Source of the DNA: RPQJ01 sp044226195
Lineage (GTDB): Bacteria; Pseudomonadota; Gammaproteobacteria; Steroidobacterales; Steroidobacteraceae
Length of the DNA: 64,000 nucleotides
Assembly: GCA_044226195.1 (NCBI GenBank)
Contig: JBGAHO010000011.1
Span: 27,784-91,783 of the forward strand
Direction of reading: 5' to 3'
Both the position numbers and the translations under genes were made by a program. This document shows, piece after piece, positions 33,919 to 42,361 of the stretch. How positions within the stretch are numbered: the stretch's first letter is position 1; each line of letters starts with the position of its first letter. Under the pieces are notes generated by a model. That model was not told where the DNA came from and did no database searches. It saw nothing but the letters and a program-made list of their open reading frames with translations.

Positions 33919-34100
33919 TGGAGCGCGGAATGATGGATAATCCAGGCGTGCTTGGATCCGTGGCGATGATTCTGATTGCGGTTGTCGTGCTGTCGGCGGC
34001 CGCGATCACCGGCGATACCCTTCTGTTGGTCGCCGGCCTGGCACTCAGCGCTATCACCGCGCTCATGACGCGCCGACTCGTTCGGCAGACAGAGGACTGA
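33918..34100 (+). CDS. Tiny two-helix membrane protein
   Basis: 60 residues, almost all membrane: GSVAMILIAVVVLSAAAI and TLLLVAGLALSAITALM, with a basic RRLVRQ tail. Overlaps the previous stop by one base. Holin-like in size but without lysis neighbours. Confidence 0.55.
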   Translation: MERGMMDNPGVLGSVAMILIAVVVLSAAAITGDTLLLVAGLALSAITALMTRRLVRQTED

Positions 34101-34101
34101 C

Positions 34102-34479
34102 ATGGCACTCCCAGTTCGAGGCGACATCATCGAGATTAAAGAGGGCGACATCATCACCGGCTGGGTCAATCCACACACCATCTATGGTCGATACGCAGGA
34201 AAGAGTGTCATTCGGTGGGACACCTTTCAGGTGGACGAGAAAACCGCCAAGTTTTTCGGGCGATATATCGTCGTCTTTGTGAGCGAAGAGACTTATCGCG
34301 ATGGCGTTCCGTCTCAGTTCCTGGCGGCCGTTCGCCAGGACAAACCAACGGAAGAGATCCTGTTTTGGATCGATGACGAACGACAACCGCGCCGATTCGC
34401 TGGACCATTCGAGCACGTCGACGTGATCCCGGCGCCCAAGGGTGGGCGCAACAAGCACAAGGAGTCGGCACAACCATGA
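34102..34479 (+). CDS. Hypothetical protein
   Basis: 125 residues, beta-rich (VRGDIIEIKEGDIITGWV, IYGRYAGKSVIRWDTFQV, RYIVVFVSEETY), possibly an SH3-like small barrel. Lower GC than its neighbours, as are the next gene and the gap after it, hinting at separate acquisition. Not recognised. Confidence 0.55.
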   Translation: MALPVRGDIIEIKEGDIITGWVNPHTIYGRYAGKSVIRWDTFQVDEKTAKFFGRYIVVFVSEETYRDGVPSQFLAAVRQDKPTEEILFWIDDERQPRRFAGPFEHVDVIPAPKGGRNKHKESAQP

Positions 34480-34946
34480 CAGACAACAAGACCAATGCTA
34501 TGCCCAAGGGAAAGCGGGTTGTCTACCTTGTCGGCGAGGGCCCCGATGGACCTGGCGATGAGTTCAAGCCAGACGCGATGTATTTTGACCTCAAAACGGC
34601 AAATACTCACGCGTCTGCGATGGGTGTCCGCGTCGAGAAGTACGTTCTCTGGACGGCACTCCCGCCGGAAATCAAGCGCGGAAACCAGCGCTTCAAAGTG
34701 TACGTCAATGGACCTCCCGGAAATCTCAAGGCCGACGACATGGCTTTTGGGGCAGGGATCAAGGCGAAGAATGTCAGCGCAAGCTTTGACGGAAAAAACA
34801 TCTTTGCAACTGTCTGTGTGTGGGCCAAGAACAAGAAAGACGCGCTCAGGCTTGCGTTGCAAAGAACCCGCGAGCTTCTTCCAAAGCTTGTGAAAACAAA
34901 GAAGCACTACGTCGAAAGCAATAACGGAAAAGTCGAGTGGCGCTAG
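34476..34946 (+). CDS. Hypothetical protein
   Basis: 156 residues. Alternating strands and helices (VVYLVGEGPDGPGDEF, VRVEKYVLWTALPPEIKRG, NIFATVCVWAKNKKDALRLAL). Base composition is noticeably more AT-rich than the sugar and structural genes. Four-base overlap with the previous gene. Not recognised. Confidence 0.55.
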   Translation: MTDNKTNAMPKGKRVVYLVGEGPDGPGDEFKPDAMYFDLKTANTHASAMGVRVEKYVLWTALPPEIKRGNQRFKVYVNGPPGNLKADDMAFGAGIKAKNVSASFDGKNIFATVCVWAKNKKDALRLALQRTRELLPKLVKTKKHYVESNNGKVEWR

Positions 34947-35014
34947 GAACGAAACGCTTTGCGATGATTTGGCAGCATTTGTAAAACTGCGCCAAACAAT
35001 AGCAGGAGGCCACC

Positions 35015-35464
35015 ATGTCCAAAGGACGCACCATCGCCGTCATCCCGCAGGTCGGTGACATCGTCACCCTCGAGGAGGGAGTCGAGTACCAGATTTTAAA
35101 GCCGTCCGACGACGAGCCACATGGCTGGAAGGACTGGCAGACTATCACCTACCGCTGGATCGACCAGGTCCTCCCGATGAAATTCATCGTGCTGCTGGTC
35201 GAGGAGCGCGGCAACACCAAGCGCGGATACTCGCCGCGCCTGGTCGTGCATGCGGTGAGCGAAGAAACACCGCACGTTCTGATTCGCTCGATCACGCCTT
35301 ACAAGTATTCAGAGGTCCGGCCCGGCTTCTGTGCCTACGTCCGCGAGTCTCCGCCTCTGCGCCACTGGGGCCGGGCGGAAAGCATCCCGATCTATGAGGG
35401 TTTCCCGCGCCAGATCAACGTCGTCTGCGACCGCGAGCACATGACCGACGAGCCGTGGAAATGA
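35015..35464 (+). CDS. Hypothetical protein
   Basis: 149 residues with AGGAGG ribosome site. Beta-rich: IAVIPQVGDIVTLEEGVEYQI, FIVLLVEERGNTKRGYSP, LVVHAVSEETPHVLI. The GD-V-x-L-EEG strand start resembles the gene at 34102, so they may be distant relatives. Not recognised. Confidence 0.55.
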   Translation: MSKGRTIAVIPQVGDIVTLEEGVEYQILKPSDDEPHGWKDWQTITYRWIDQVLPMKFIVLLVEERGNTKRGYSPRLVVHAVSEETPHVLIRSITPYKYSEVRPGFCAYVRESPPLRHWGRAESIPIYEGFPRQINVVCDREHMTDEPWK

Positions 35465-35793
35465 GAAACTTCGCGATCGTCCCCGCGGCAAACGTAAAAC
35501 TGCGCGCTGGCATGCGAGAACGGCTGGGCTATAATCGCCGCGTGGTTCGTCGCCCTCCAGCCAAGCGTGTCATCCGGCCCCACAAGGGTGGTCGCACCGA
35601 GTCGTTCCCCGGTGTGCGCGCCTCTGCTGAGACGCTGGCCACGGTGCGCACGGTCTGCGACGTCCTGGGCATCACCGTCGGCGACTGGATCGAGGCCCAT
35701 GCCGCGGCCGACGCTGCGAGGCTCTCGGTCATCCGCGCCACCGGGCGCGAGCCCGACCTTGAGTCGATCCTCGGACTCTCCAAGCCCGAATAG
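35461..35793 (+). CDS. Small DNA-binding-like protein
   Basis: 110 residues from an ATG overlapping the previous stop (ATGA). The N-terminus is basic (RERLGYNRRVVRRPPAKRVIR). The C-terminal helices SAETLATVRTVCDVLGITVGDWIEAHAAADAAR resemble a ribbon-helix-helix regulator extension. A TATAAT at 35530 followed by GTG at 35542 could also give a leaderless shorter form. Confidence 0.55.
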   Translation: MRNFAIVPAANVKLRAGMRERLGYNRRVVRRPPAKRVIRPHKGGRTESFPGVRASAETLATVRTVCDVLGITVGDWIEAHAAADAARLSVIRATGREPDLESILGLSKPE

Positions 35794-35828
35794 AAAAGAG
35801 GCCCGTCCATGATGGCCGGGCCTCTTTT
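35794..35828. terminator. Bidirectional terminator between convergent blocks
   Basis: AAAAGAGGCCCG / CGGGCCTCTTTT with a small inner stem gives a U-tract on either strand. It ends the rightward ORFan block and the leftward sugar operon. Confidence 0.85.
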
Positions 35829-35834
35829 GTGCGT

Positions 35835-36068
35835 CTATGGGATCACCCAGGCGCCGGATTGTCCCCAGCCCTCATGATAGGGATAACGAACGGGCCACGG
35901 CACCGTCTGATACGGGAACGGCTGGCCGACGATGGCCTCCCCGATGAAGTAGTCGCGCCCCAGACAGGCAGCCCAGGCCTCATCGCGCGTCAGGAACACG
36001 CCGCCCAGCTCCCAGCGCCCGTCGCCGATCAGCTTGCCGACCACATAGACCGTGTCTCCGTTCTGCAT
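35835..36068 (-). CDS. Small hypothetical protein at operon end
   Basis: 77 residues, beta-rich (GDTVYVVGKLIGDGRWELGGVFL, then TRDEAWAACLGRDYFIG), with an aromatic/Pro-rich C-terminus (PYQTVPWPVRYPYHEGW). AGGAGG ribosome site. Not recognised. Confidence 0.6.
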   Translation of the reverse strand: MQNGDTVYVVGKLIGDGRWELGGVFLTRDEAWAACLGRDYFIGEAIVGQPFPYQTVPWPVRYPYHEGWGQSGAWVIP

Positions 36069-36096
36069 GGCGTCCTCCTGCCCCTATTGTCGCGCA

Positions 36097-36720
36097 TCAG
36101 CCCGCGACTGACCAGCCCGAATCAACGGTCACGACCTGCCCGGTGAAGGCGGGCGGGGCGGCGTAGAGCAGCCAGGCCACGACGCGCGCGATCTCCTCGG
36201 CGGTGGCCATCCGCCCGAGCGGACCGACGATCTCCGACTCTTTGACGATCCCGCGGGCGATGTTGTCGCGCGTGCGCGGGGTGTCGACGGCGCCCGGCGC
36301 GATCGCGTTGACCGTGATCCCGCTCGCCGCCCACTCGACCGCGAGCCCGCGTGTCATCCCCTCGAGCGCGGCTTTGGTCGTGGCGTAGTCGGCCTGGCCG
36401 GCGCGCGGGGCCTGGGCGCGGATCGACGAGAACAGCACGATCGAGCCGCGGCCGGCGTTCTGCATGCCGCGCACACGGGCGTCGATCGCGCGGCGGGCCA
36501 GCACGACGTCGATCTCGAGCTGCTCAGAGAGCGGCGAGCCAAGCGGGGCGGCATGGCAGCAGACCAGGCCGAGCGCGCCGTCGGTGCCGGCCAGGGCGTC
36601 GTCGCGGTGCAGGCCGGTCGCGCGCGTGCCCGCCTGCGCGCGCAGAAATGCCATGACGGCCGAGCCGATGCCGCCGCCGGATCCGGTGACGGTGACGGGG
36701 TCAGTCAGGTGGATGGTCAT
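36097..36720 (-). CDS. Short-chain dehydrogenase/reductase
   Basis: 207 residues from MTIHLTDPV (ATGA overlap upstream). Classical SDR: cofactor loop TGSGGGIG, catalytic Ser in VLFSSIRAQ, YATTK for the Tyr/Lys pair, then VEWAASGITVNAIAPGAVDTPRT. It is about 40 residues shorter than usual, with the segment after the glycine motif compressed; the second cofactor strand is weak. Likely oxidises or reduces a sugar intermediate of the operon. Confidence 0.85.
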   Translation of the reverse strand: MTIHLTDPVTVTGSGGGIGSAVMAFLRAQAGTRATGLHRDDALAGTDGALGLVCCHAAPLGSPLSEQLEIDVVLARRAIDARVRGMQNAGRGSIVLFSSIRAQAPRAGQADYATTKAALEGMTRGLAVEWAASGITVNAIAPGAVDTPRTRDNIARGIVKESEIVGPLGRMATAEEIARVVAWLLYAAPPAFTGQVVTVDSGWSVAG

Positions 36721-38207
36721 GAGGTCTCTCCTGGGGGCCGTGCAAACGGCACACGCGGCAGATAGGGCCGGGTCTGGTCGCCGACCGGCCGGACGCTGTA
36801 GCCAGCGGCGATGTTCTCCGAGCAGCGCACGGCATACTCCCAGGACCTGTAGGTGCCGTAGGCGATGTCGTTCTCGGATCCGCGCACGACGAACGCCGGA
36901 CGCGCCCCGCAGTCCCGGTACGGCTGGATCGTGTCGCCGCGGCCATGCCGGTAGATGTCGGCGCCGCGGCTGTACCTGGACTGGTTGTAGAAGTGGATCG
37001 ATGGCGCGTCGCGCTCGGTGTAGAGGTCGACGATCTCTCCGGGCGGCGGGAACACGCCGACGCATGCGAACTGCTCCCACGAATAGCCCTTGTACCACTC
37101 CTGGTACACCTCGCGCCCGGTGGCCAGCGCCAGGCCCAGCGCGACGAAGTTGAGCCCGCGCAGCGGAGTCGTCACCTGACTATCGAACCCGCCCGACAGG
37201 CGCGCCGTACACTCGAGCACCACCGGCCCGCGCGCCCCGACGACCATGTCGCACTTGAACACGCCCCTCTCGACGCCGACGGCATCCGCCGCCGCTTCGG
37301 CCAGCTCGTAGAGATCCTCCTGGCTGACATCGCCCTCGCGCTTCCAGGCCTTGAGCGAGTCGCGGGTCTTGAGGCTGGTCGGGTTGAGGTGGCCGAGCTC
37401 GAGCACCGGGTTGACCGTGTCGAACACGCGGTCGACGATGTTGAGACGCGCCCAGGAGTCGCCGACGCGCGCGATCTCGACCGAGTGTTGGGTGCCCGCC
37501 ACGTACTCCTCGACGATCACGGTGTAGTAGCCGGTCGACGACGTTTTGGCGTGCTCGATCGCGGGCTGCAGGTCCTCGAGCTTGCGCACGATCTGCACGC
37601 CGCGGCTCGCACTGTTTCCGATCGGTTTGACGACGAGCGCGCCGTCGCGTCCGAGCGCTACGAGGAGCGGCGCCTGGACGTCGGAGGAGTCGCCGACCAG
37701 CTGCCATTCGACCTTGAGACCGGGCGCCCGGCCGAACACATCGAACGCCATGCGCATCAGCGACTTGTCCCGGCAACGCTCGGCGGTGTGGCGGCGCAGA
37801 CCCGGCAGGCCGCAGCGCTCAGCGACCGTCGCGGCCGTCACCTCGGCGTCGATGCCGCCCACGAAGATCCCGGCCACGGTGTAGCCAAACTTGCGCAGGT
37901 TCTCGACCACAGCCACATGCGCCTCGGCGTCAAACACGTCGGCGTCGACGAAGAGGTCGGCGTGTTTGGCCATGAAGCACTCAGAGTTGCGGTCGGTCAT
38001 CACTACCCTGAACCCGAGCAGCCGCGCCTGCACGAACGACTCCCACTGCATCAGCCCGCCGCCGACCACGATGACGACGGGCGAGTCGAGCGTCGGCTCC
38101 GGCAGATGCTCGGCGCCAGGCCGGTAGGTGATCTCGGTGCGCGAGACGCCGAGGATGCCGTCGCGGATCTCGCGCATGCGCTCAGCGCTGAGCGGGTTGG
38201 GGGTCAT
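36717..38207 (-). CDS. ATP-grasp carboxylate-amine ligase
   Basis: 496 residues. N-terminal Rossmann domain VVIVVGGGLMQWESFVQARLLG; ATP-grasp core with DGALVVKPIGNSASRGVQIV (nucleotide Lys), YTVIVEEYVAGTQHSVEIA (adenine hinge) and the metal site VFKCDMVVGARGPVVLECTARLSGGFDS. The C-terminal 100 residues are an added domain. It resembles carbamoyl-phosphate-synthase-like ATP-grasp enzymes found in bacterial sugar clusters. It might acylate or aminoacylate the sugar; substrate unknown. Confidence 0.8.
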   Translation of the reverse strand: MTPNPLSAERMREIRDGILGVSRTEITYRPGAEHLPEPTLDSPVVIVVGGGLMQWESFVQARLLGFRVVMTDRNSECFMAKHADLFVDADVFDAEAHVAVVENLRKFGYTVAGIFVGGIDAEVTAATVAERCGLPGLRRHTAERCRDKSLMRMAFDVFGRAPGLKVEWQLVGDSSDVQAPLLVALGRDGALVVKPIGNSASRGVQIVRKLEDLQPAIEHAKTSSTGYYTVIVEEYVAGTQHSVEIARVGDSWARLNIVDRVFDTVNPVLELGHLNPTSLKTRDSLKAWKREGDVSQEDLYELAEAAADAVGVERGVFKCDMVVGARGPVVLECTARLSGGFDSQVTTPLRGLNFVALGLALATGREVYQEWYKGYSWEQFACVGVFPPPGEIVDLYTERDAPSIHFYNQSRYSRGADIYRHGRGDTIQPYRDCGARPAFVVRGSENDIAYGTYRSWEYAVRCSENIAAGYSVRPVGDQTRPYLPRVPFARPPGETS

Positions 38208-38554
38208 GCGGACCCCTCGCCGTGGAACTCGTCAGGCTCGGCGGCCGGCTCCGGCGCGGGCCGGTTGAAATCCTTGAGGAGCCGCGCCGAGCAGACGCCG
38301 TGGAACGGCATGCGATTGACCACGCCCGCCATCAGGCGCGACAGGAACTCAGCCGCCTCCTCGCGCGGGAGGGTCATGCCCATCACGCAATAGCGCATCG
38401 CCTTGGGCAGCGACTCGTCGGCGCTCGGCTCGCGGGTGGTGTCAAAGGCATTGACGACCAGCGAGCCGTCGGGCAGGACGCCCCAGGCGTAGAACACAGG
38501 GTGCGGGAACTCGAGCACATCCTCGGGCGGTGTGGGGAGCGTGTCGTCAGGCAT
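38204..38554 (-). CDS. Hypothetical protein
   Basis: 116 residues from MPDDTLPTPPEDVLEF, overlapping both neighbours by 4-8 bases. Strand/helix pattern (FYAWGVLPDGSLVVNAFD, RYCVMGMTLPREEAAEFLSRLMAG) with a disordered Pro/Glu end. Not recognised. Confidence 0.55.
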   Translation of the reverse strand: MPDDTLPTPPEDVLEFPHPVFYAWGVLPDGSLVVNAFDTTREPSADESLPKAMRYCVMGMTLPREEAAEFLSRLMAGVVNRMPFHGVCSARLLKDFNRPAPEPAAEPDEFHGEGSA

Positions 38555-39422
38555 AGTAGCCGTTGTCCTTCGCGCGTTTGGCGTAGCGCTTCTTGAGCTC
38601 GGGTTGGCCGGCGTAGAACCAGACATAGCGGAGCCGCGCCTCGAGCGGCGCGCAGATCGGATGATGTCCGAGCGGCACGCGCACCTCGTCGCCGTTGTGC
38701 AGCGCGAGCACGTCGTCGACCGCGGATCCGTCCACCATCAGGCCGCGCCGCCGCAGGATGATCTCCGCGCCTTTGATCGTCGGGACGATCGGCTTGGCGA
38801 ATGTGTAGAACACCTCGTCGAACTGGGTGGCCAGCTCGGGATGCTCGTCGAACTCGTGATGCGGCCAGGACGACCAGACGCCGGGCGCCTGCTCGGTCTC
38901 GCCGCAGCACAGCCGGGTCGTGACGTTCTGGCTCTCGCCGACGATCTCGACCACCGTGCGCGCATAGTGCGCCTCGCCGACAATGTGCGTGCGGATGTCG
39001 CCGGCGCGGATGACGGCGGTGCGCGTCGTGTGCGCCTCGGGCACGCCGGTCGTGGCGATGACGATCTCGGCCGCGTCGCTGATCGGCGTCAGCTCGACAT
39101 ACGAGCCGGGCGCGAGGACCAGGGCCTCGGGGCTGCCCGAGAACACATCGCCGCGCGCCCCGATCTCGGCCGACAGGTTCTGCAGGCCGGTCCGGCCCGA
39201 GGCCAGCACGCGACCGGTGAGGGCGAGCACGATCGCCTCCTCGCGGTCGCCGAGCCGCAGCGCGACGCCCTCGGCGCCGCCGAGATGCGGCTGTTTGGTC
39301 AGGAACCATCGCTGGGCACTCAGGCGGTAGTCAATGGGGGCGGGCTCGGCCGTCGCCAGATCAGAGTCGACGACGGTTTCGCCCTTGTCGGTTTCGTAGT
39401 GTTGCAGGATGAAGTCGGTCAT
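38547..39422 (-). CDS. IolB/KduI-like cupin isomerase
   Basis: 291 residues forming two cupin barrels. The key pattern of 5-deoxyglucuronate isomerase is present: GARGDVFSGSPEALVLAPGS in the first half, then PGVWSSWPHHEFDEHPELATQ and FDEVFYTF, with His/Glu metal ligands, in the second. IolB and KduI interconvert aldose and ketose uronates. It could act on a uronate or hexose intermediate of this sugar operon, or supply keto-sugar precursors. IolB in a phage is not a common annotation. Confidence 0.75.
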   Translation of the reverse strand: MTDFILQHYETDKGETVVDSDLATAEPAPIDYRLSAQRWFLTKQPHLGGAEGVALRLGDREEAIVLALTGRVLASGRTGLQNLSAEIGARGDVFSGSPEALVLAPGSYVELTPISDAAEIVIATTGVPEAHTTRTAVIRAGDIRTHIVGEAHYARTVVEIVGESQNVTTRLCCGETEQAPGVWSSWPHHEFDEHPELATQFDEVFYTFAKPIVPTIKGAEIILRRRGLMVDGSAVDDVLALHNGDEVRVPLGHHPICAPLEARLRYVWFYAGQPELKKRYAKRAKDNGYYA

Positions 39423-39427
39423 GGTCC

Positions 39428-40381
39428 TTATTCTTTCACGCAGATCGCGATGATCTCGCGGCCCTGCCCGGAAAGCGCGAGTCGTTGGTAGAAGCCCTTA
39501 CGCCATGCGCGGCTCTTGGTCAGCCGGTCGAAGTCACGGACGTCCGCATGCAGGGCTGGCCCGAGTTGCGGGTTGGCCGGGTAGTCGATCCCGCCAACGA
39601 CGAATCGCTCCATGGGGTACATGGTGGTCAGCGCAGCCACGCGGAACCCGTGGCGGCCAAGGAGGCCCGCGAACGTTGCTGGCGTCCAGTAGTTGAGGTG
39701 GGTCGGGTCGATCCACCAGTAAGGACGAGCGCTCAGCCCCTCGTCGACGACCTTGAGCTGCAGGGCATTGAAATCCGACGGCACCGCCGCCAGGAACACA
39801 CCGCCCGCGCAGAGCTGGGCGCGCACGTTCATCAGGAACTGCTCGGGGTTGAGGAGGTGCTCCATGACCCAGAGTGCCGAGACCATGCGATACGGTTCAA
39901 ACGACTTTCGAATGGGCGCGTTGACGATCGAGGTCTGTGCGACTCTCCAGGTGTGCGGGCCGAGTTCCCCGGAGATCTTGAGCACGGCGGCCTCCGCGCT
40001 GACCGGTGTTCCGCAGGCCTCGCCCAACACAGCGCACGACTCTTGAATGGCGTAGGCGCTCGGATCGACGCCGGCGACGTCGAGGCCCTGCAGGAGGCCG
40101 TAGCGCATCCAGTATCCAAACCCGCAGCCGACGTCCAGCAGGCTGTCGATCTTGACCTGGGCGACCTTCTGGGCCAGCTCGAGCCAATCGCCGTAATGCA
40201 GATCCCACCATGAGGCCTGCATGCGGCGGACCTGGCGCTCGTCGCCTTTGTCCGCCCAGAACGAGCCGCGATAGAGTCGGTCGATCTCATCCTGAGATGG
40301 CAGCGGATCGAGCCGGGCGTAGCCCTTGTTTGGGTCGAACACCACGCGCAGGCCGTCGCGCTCGCCGAGGATGTTATTCAC
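39428..40381 (-). CDS. SAM-dependent methyltransferase
   Basis: 317 residues from a GTG overlapping the upstream gene by eight bases; an ATG 18 codons earlier is possible. Class I fold: motif I LLDVGCGFGYWMRYG, acidic strand VAGVDPSAYAI, and VSALWVMEHLLNPEQFLMNV with LCAGGVFLAAVPSD. An N-terminal extension (about 1-75) is typical of sugar-cluster methyltransferases. Expected to methylate the sugar or its nucleotide form. Confidence 0.82.
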   Translation of the reverse strand: MNNILGERDGLRVVFDPNKGYARLDPLPSQDEIDRLYRGSFWADKGDERQVRRMQASWWDLHYGDWLELAQKVAQVKIDSLLDVGCGFGYWMRYGLLQGLDVAGVDPSAYAIQESCAVLGEACGTPVSAEAAVLKISGELGPHTWRVAQTSIVNAPIRKSFEPYRMVSALWVMEHLLNPEQFLMNVRAQLCAGGVFLAAVPSDFNALQLKVVDEGLSARPYWWIDPTHLNYWTPATFAGLLGRHGFRVAALTTMYPMERFVVGGIDYPANPQLGPALHADVRDFDRLTKSRAWRKGFYQRLALSGQGREIIAICVKE

Positions 40382-41354
40382 GCTGGCCAACCTTTCCGTT
40401 GAGGCGGTTGACGATGTCGGCCGCGACTCGCGCAACGCCGTCGCCGTCGAAGTTCAGGCGGAGGTGTGCGTCGACGAACGGCCGCGGCTCATGGGCCACC
40501 GGCTCGGCTTTGTCGATCAACTGATCGAGCACATCCGCGTCATACTTCCAGGCCATCCCGGCGTTGAACACCGTCCGGCCGTCGACCAGCGGCAGGTAGC
40601 CGACGGCGTGATCGAGCGACCAGGAGTAGTAAACGCCGGGCACGCAGGCGCGTAGCACCTCCCAGGTCGTGATGCCGAACGAGCCGACGAACGCACGGGC
40701 GCGCTCGCGCACGATCGACGGCAGGCTCGTGACGCCCGACAGGAACTCGATCCGCCCGCGCCACTTCGGCGCCGGCCCCCAGGTCTCAGGCCAGACGATC
40801 AGGGCGTTGACCCCCCGATCGACCAGGTAGCCGAGGACGTCGAGCGTCAGCGCCTTGCCCTGCTCGGAGCCGCCGAACGAGACGACGATGTGCGAGCGGT
40901 CGCGCGGGCCGTCCGTCGGGTTGCGGGCAATGATCCAGCGCCCGCCGGCATAGGTCACGGGCAGGCCGTTGCCTTGCAGCTCGTCGTTCTGCGCGCGCTG
41001 CAGGTAGATCGCGGCCGCCCGGTTGAGGCGCATCTCCGAAAGCGCCCCAAGCTCTGAATACGAGCCGGCGATCGCGAACACAAACGGGTAGGCGTACTCG
41101 AGCGGTCCGGGCGTGGTGCCGTCGCAGACCACGGCCTGGATGTTTCCGGTCGGCAGCTCGTCCGCCTCGAACTCCGCAACGTCGAGCCACTTGCGGCCCG
41201 GATGCTCGCGCAGGCCGTCGTTCCGGCGCAGCCAGCCGACCGTCTCGCCCATGATATCCTGGATCGCGGCGCCGAGCAGCGCGAGCCGCGACAGATGGCC
41301 GTAACCGACGCCGGGCCCGTAGGCCGCGTCGAGCAGGATGCGTGCGTGGCTCAC
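40374..41354 (-). CDS. PseG/SpsG-like nucleotide-sugar hydrolase
   Basis: 326 residues from a GTG (GTGA overlap with the previous stop). GT-B fold: the N-terminal loop VGYGHLSRLALLG matches the G-x-GH-x-x-R catalytic loop of PseG, and the C-terminal half has IVVSFGGSEQGKALTLDVLGYL and FGITTWEVLRACVPGV. PseG removes UDP from the UDP-linked diamino sugar before NeuB-type condensation. Together with the dehydratase, aminotransferase and synthase genes this strongly suggests a nonulosonate-type route. Confidence 0.78.
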   Translation of the reverse strand: MSHARILLDAAYGPGVGYGHLSRLALLGAAIQDIMGETVGWLRRNDGLREHPGRKWLDVAEFEADELPTGNIQAVVCDGTTPGPLEYAYPFVFAIAGSYSELGALSEMRLNRAAAIYLQRAQNDELQGNGLPVTYAGGRWIIARNPTDGPRDRSHIVVSFGGSEQGKALTLDVLGYLVDRGVNALIVWPETWGPAPKWRGRIEFLSGVTSLPSIVRERARAFVGSFGITTWEVLRACVPGVYYSWSLDHAVGYLPLVDGRTVFNAGMAWKYDADVLDQLIDKAEPVAHEPRPFVDAHLRLNFDGDGVARVAADIVNRLNGKVGQRE

Positions 41355-42361
41355 AGTGCCTCCGTCGGCGCTGTCGTGCGCGTCAGGCCATCCGGCCCGA
41401 CCCTGCACGCCCAGTCGCGATTCTGAACGTACCAGTCGATGCAGCGCTGCACGCCCTCGGCCAGCGAGGTCGGCGCAAACGGCAGTGGAGTCGAGTAGGT
41501 CAGGGCGGTGTCGGTGCGCGGGTCGCTGCGATAGATGACGCGCGCGGTGCGGCCGGTCAGCTCCTCGACGACGCCGATGACGTCGCGCACGCGCCGCGGC
41601 GCTCCGGTGCCGACGTTGAGCACGGCATGGTAGACCGGCTCGGTCAGCAGCTCGCGAATCTCGCGGACGACGTCGCCGACATAGGTGAAGTCGCGGCGCT
41701 GCTCGCTGTGCCCGTAGATCGTGATCGGCTCGCCCTCGAGCACCTGGCGCACGTACTGGAAGACCGACGCCCGGCTGTCCGGCCGGCCAGCCTCGCCGTA
41801 GACCGAAAAGAAACGCATCCCGATCGAGCCTTTCTCGTAGGCCTGGCTGTAAGTGTCGGCCATCATCTCGAGGATGCGCTTGCTGGCCGCGTAGGGCGTG
41901 CGCGGGCTGTCGTCGTGGCGCCCGACGTAGCTCGGCCAGCCCTCGAGCGAGACGGGGTCGACGGGGCTTGTGTAGACCGACGACGACGAGGCGTAGAGCA
42001 GGCGGTCGGTCACCCCGGCCCGCAGCAGCTCGAGCACGCCGATCATGCCGGCCACGTTCTCGCTGAGGTACTCGCGCGGCGCAGTCATGCTCTGCCGCAC
42101 GCCGGCGCGCCCGGCCAGGTGGACGATCGCGTCGAACTCGCCGACCCTGGTGCCGTAGGGGTGCAGCTTGCCGGCGTCGACGACGTGCAGGCGGAAATTC
42201 GGATGCGAAAAGAACCAGCGCAGGCGGTGATCCTTGAGCGCGCGCGGGTAGGCGTCGTCGAGGTTGTCGATTCCCTCGACCGTGTGACCGTCCAAAAGCA
42301 GCGATCGCGTGAGGTGCGCGCCGATGAAGCCGGCGCAGCCCGTGACCATATAGCGTCCCAT
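41351..42361 (-). CDS. NAD-dependent nucleotide-sugar epimerase/dehydratase
   Basis: 336 residues, extended SDR: MVTGCAGFIGAHL, IDNLDDAYP, IVHLAGRAGVRQSM, LLYASSSSVY, the YAASK Tyr/Lys pair and MRFFSVYGEAGRPD. The last motif and length resemble UDP-glucuronate/UDP-GlcNAc 4-epimerases. Its substrate may be a branch sugar rather than the nonulosonate. Overlaps both neighbours. Confidence 0.88.
   Translation of the reverse strand: MGRYMVTGCAGFIGAHLTRSLLLDGHTVEGIDNLDDAYPRALKDHRLRWFFSHPNFRLHVVDAGKLHPYGTRVGEFDAIVHLAGRAGVRQSMTAPREYLSENVAGMIGVLELLRAGVTDRLLYASSSSVYTSPVDPVSLEGWPSYVGRHDDSPRTPYAASKRILEMMADTYSQAYEKGSIGMRFFSVYGEAGRPDSRASVFQYVRQVLEGEPITIYGHSEQRRDFTYVGDVVREIRELLTEPVYHAVLNVGTGAPRRVRDVIGVVEELTGRTARVIYRSDPRTDTALTYSTPLPFAPTSLAEGVQRCIDWYVQNRDWACRVGPDGLTRTTAPTEAL

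Noticed and set aside
36945..38393. A 482-codon plus-strand frame opposite the ATP-grasp gene
   Set aside because: Low-complexity antisense composition; ATP-grasp motifs are on the minus strand and overlaps link it to neighbours.
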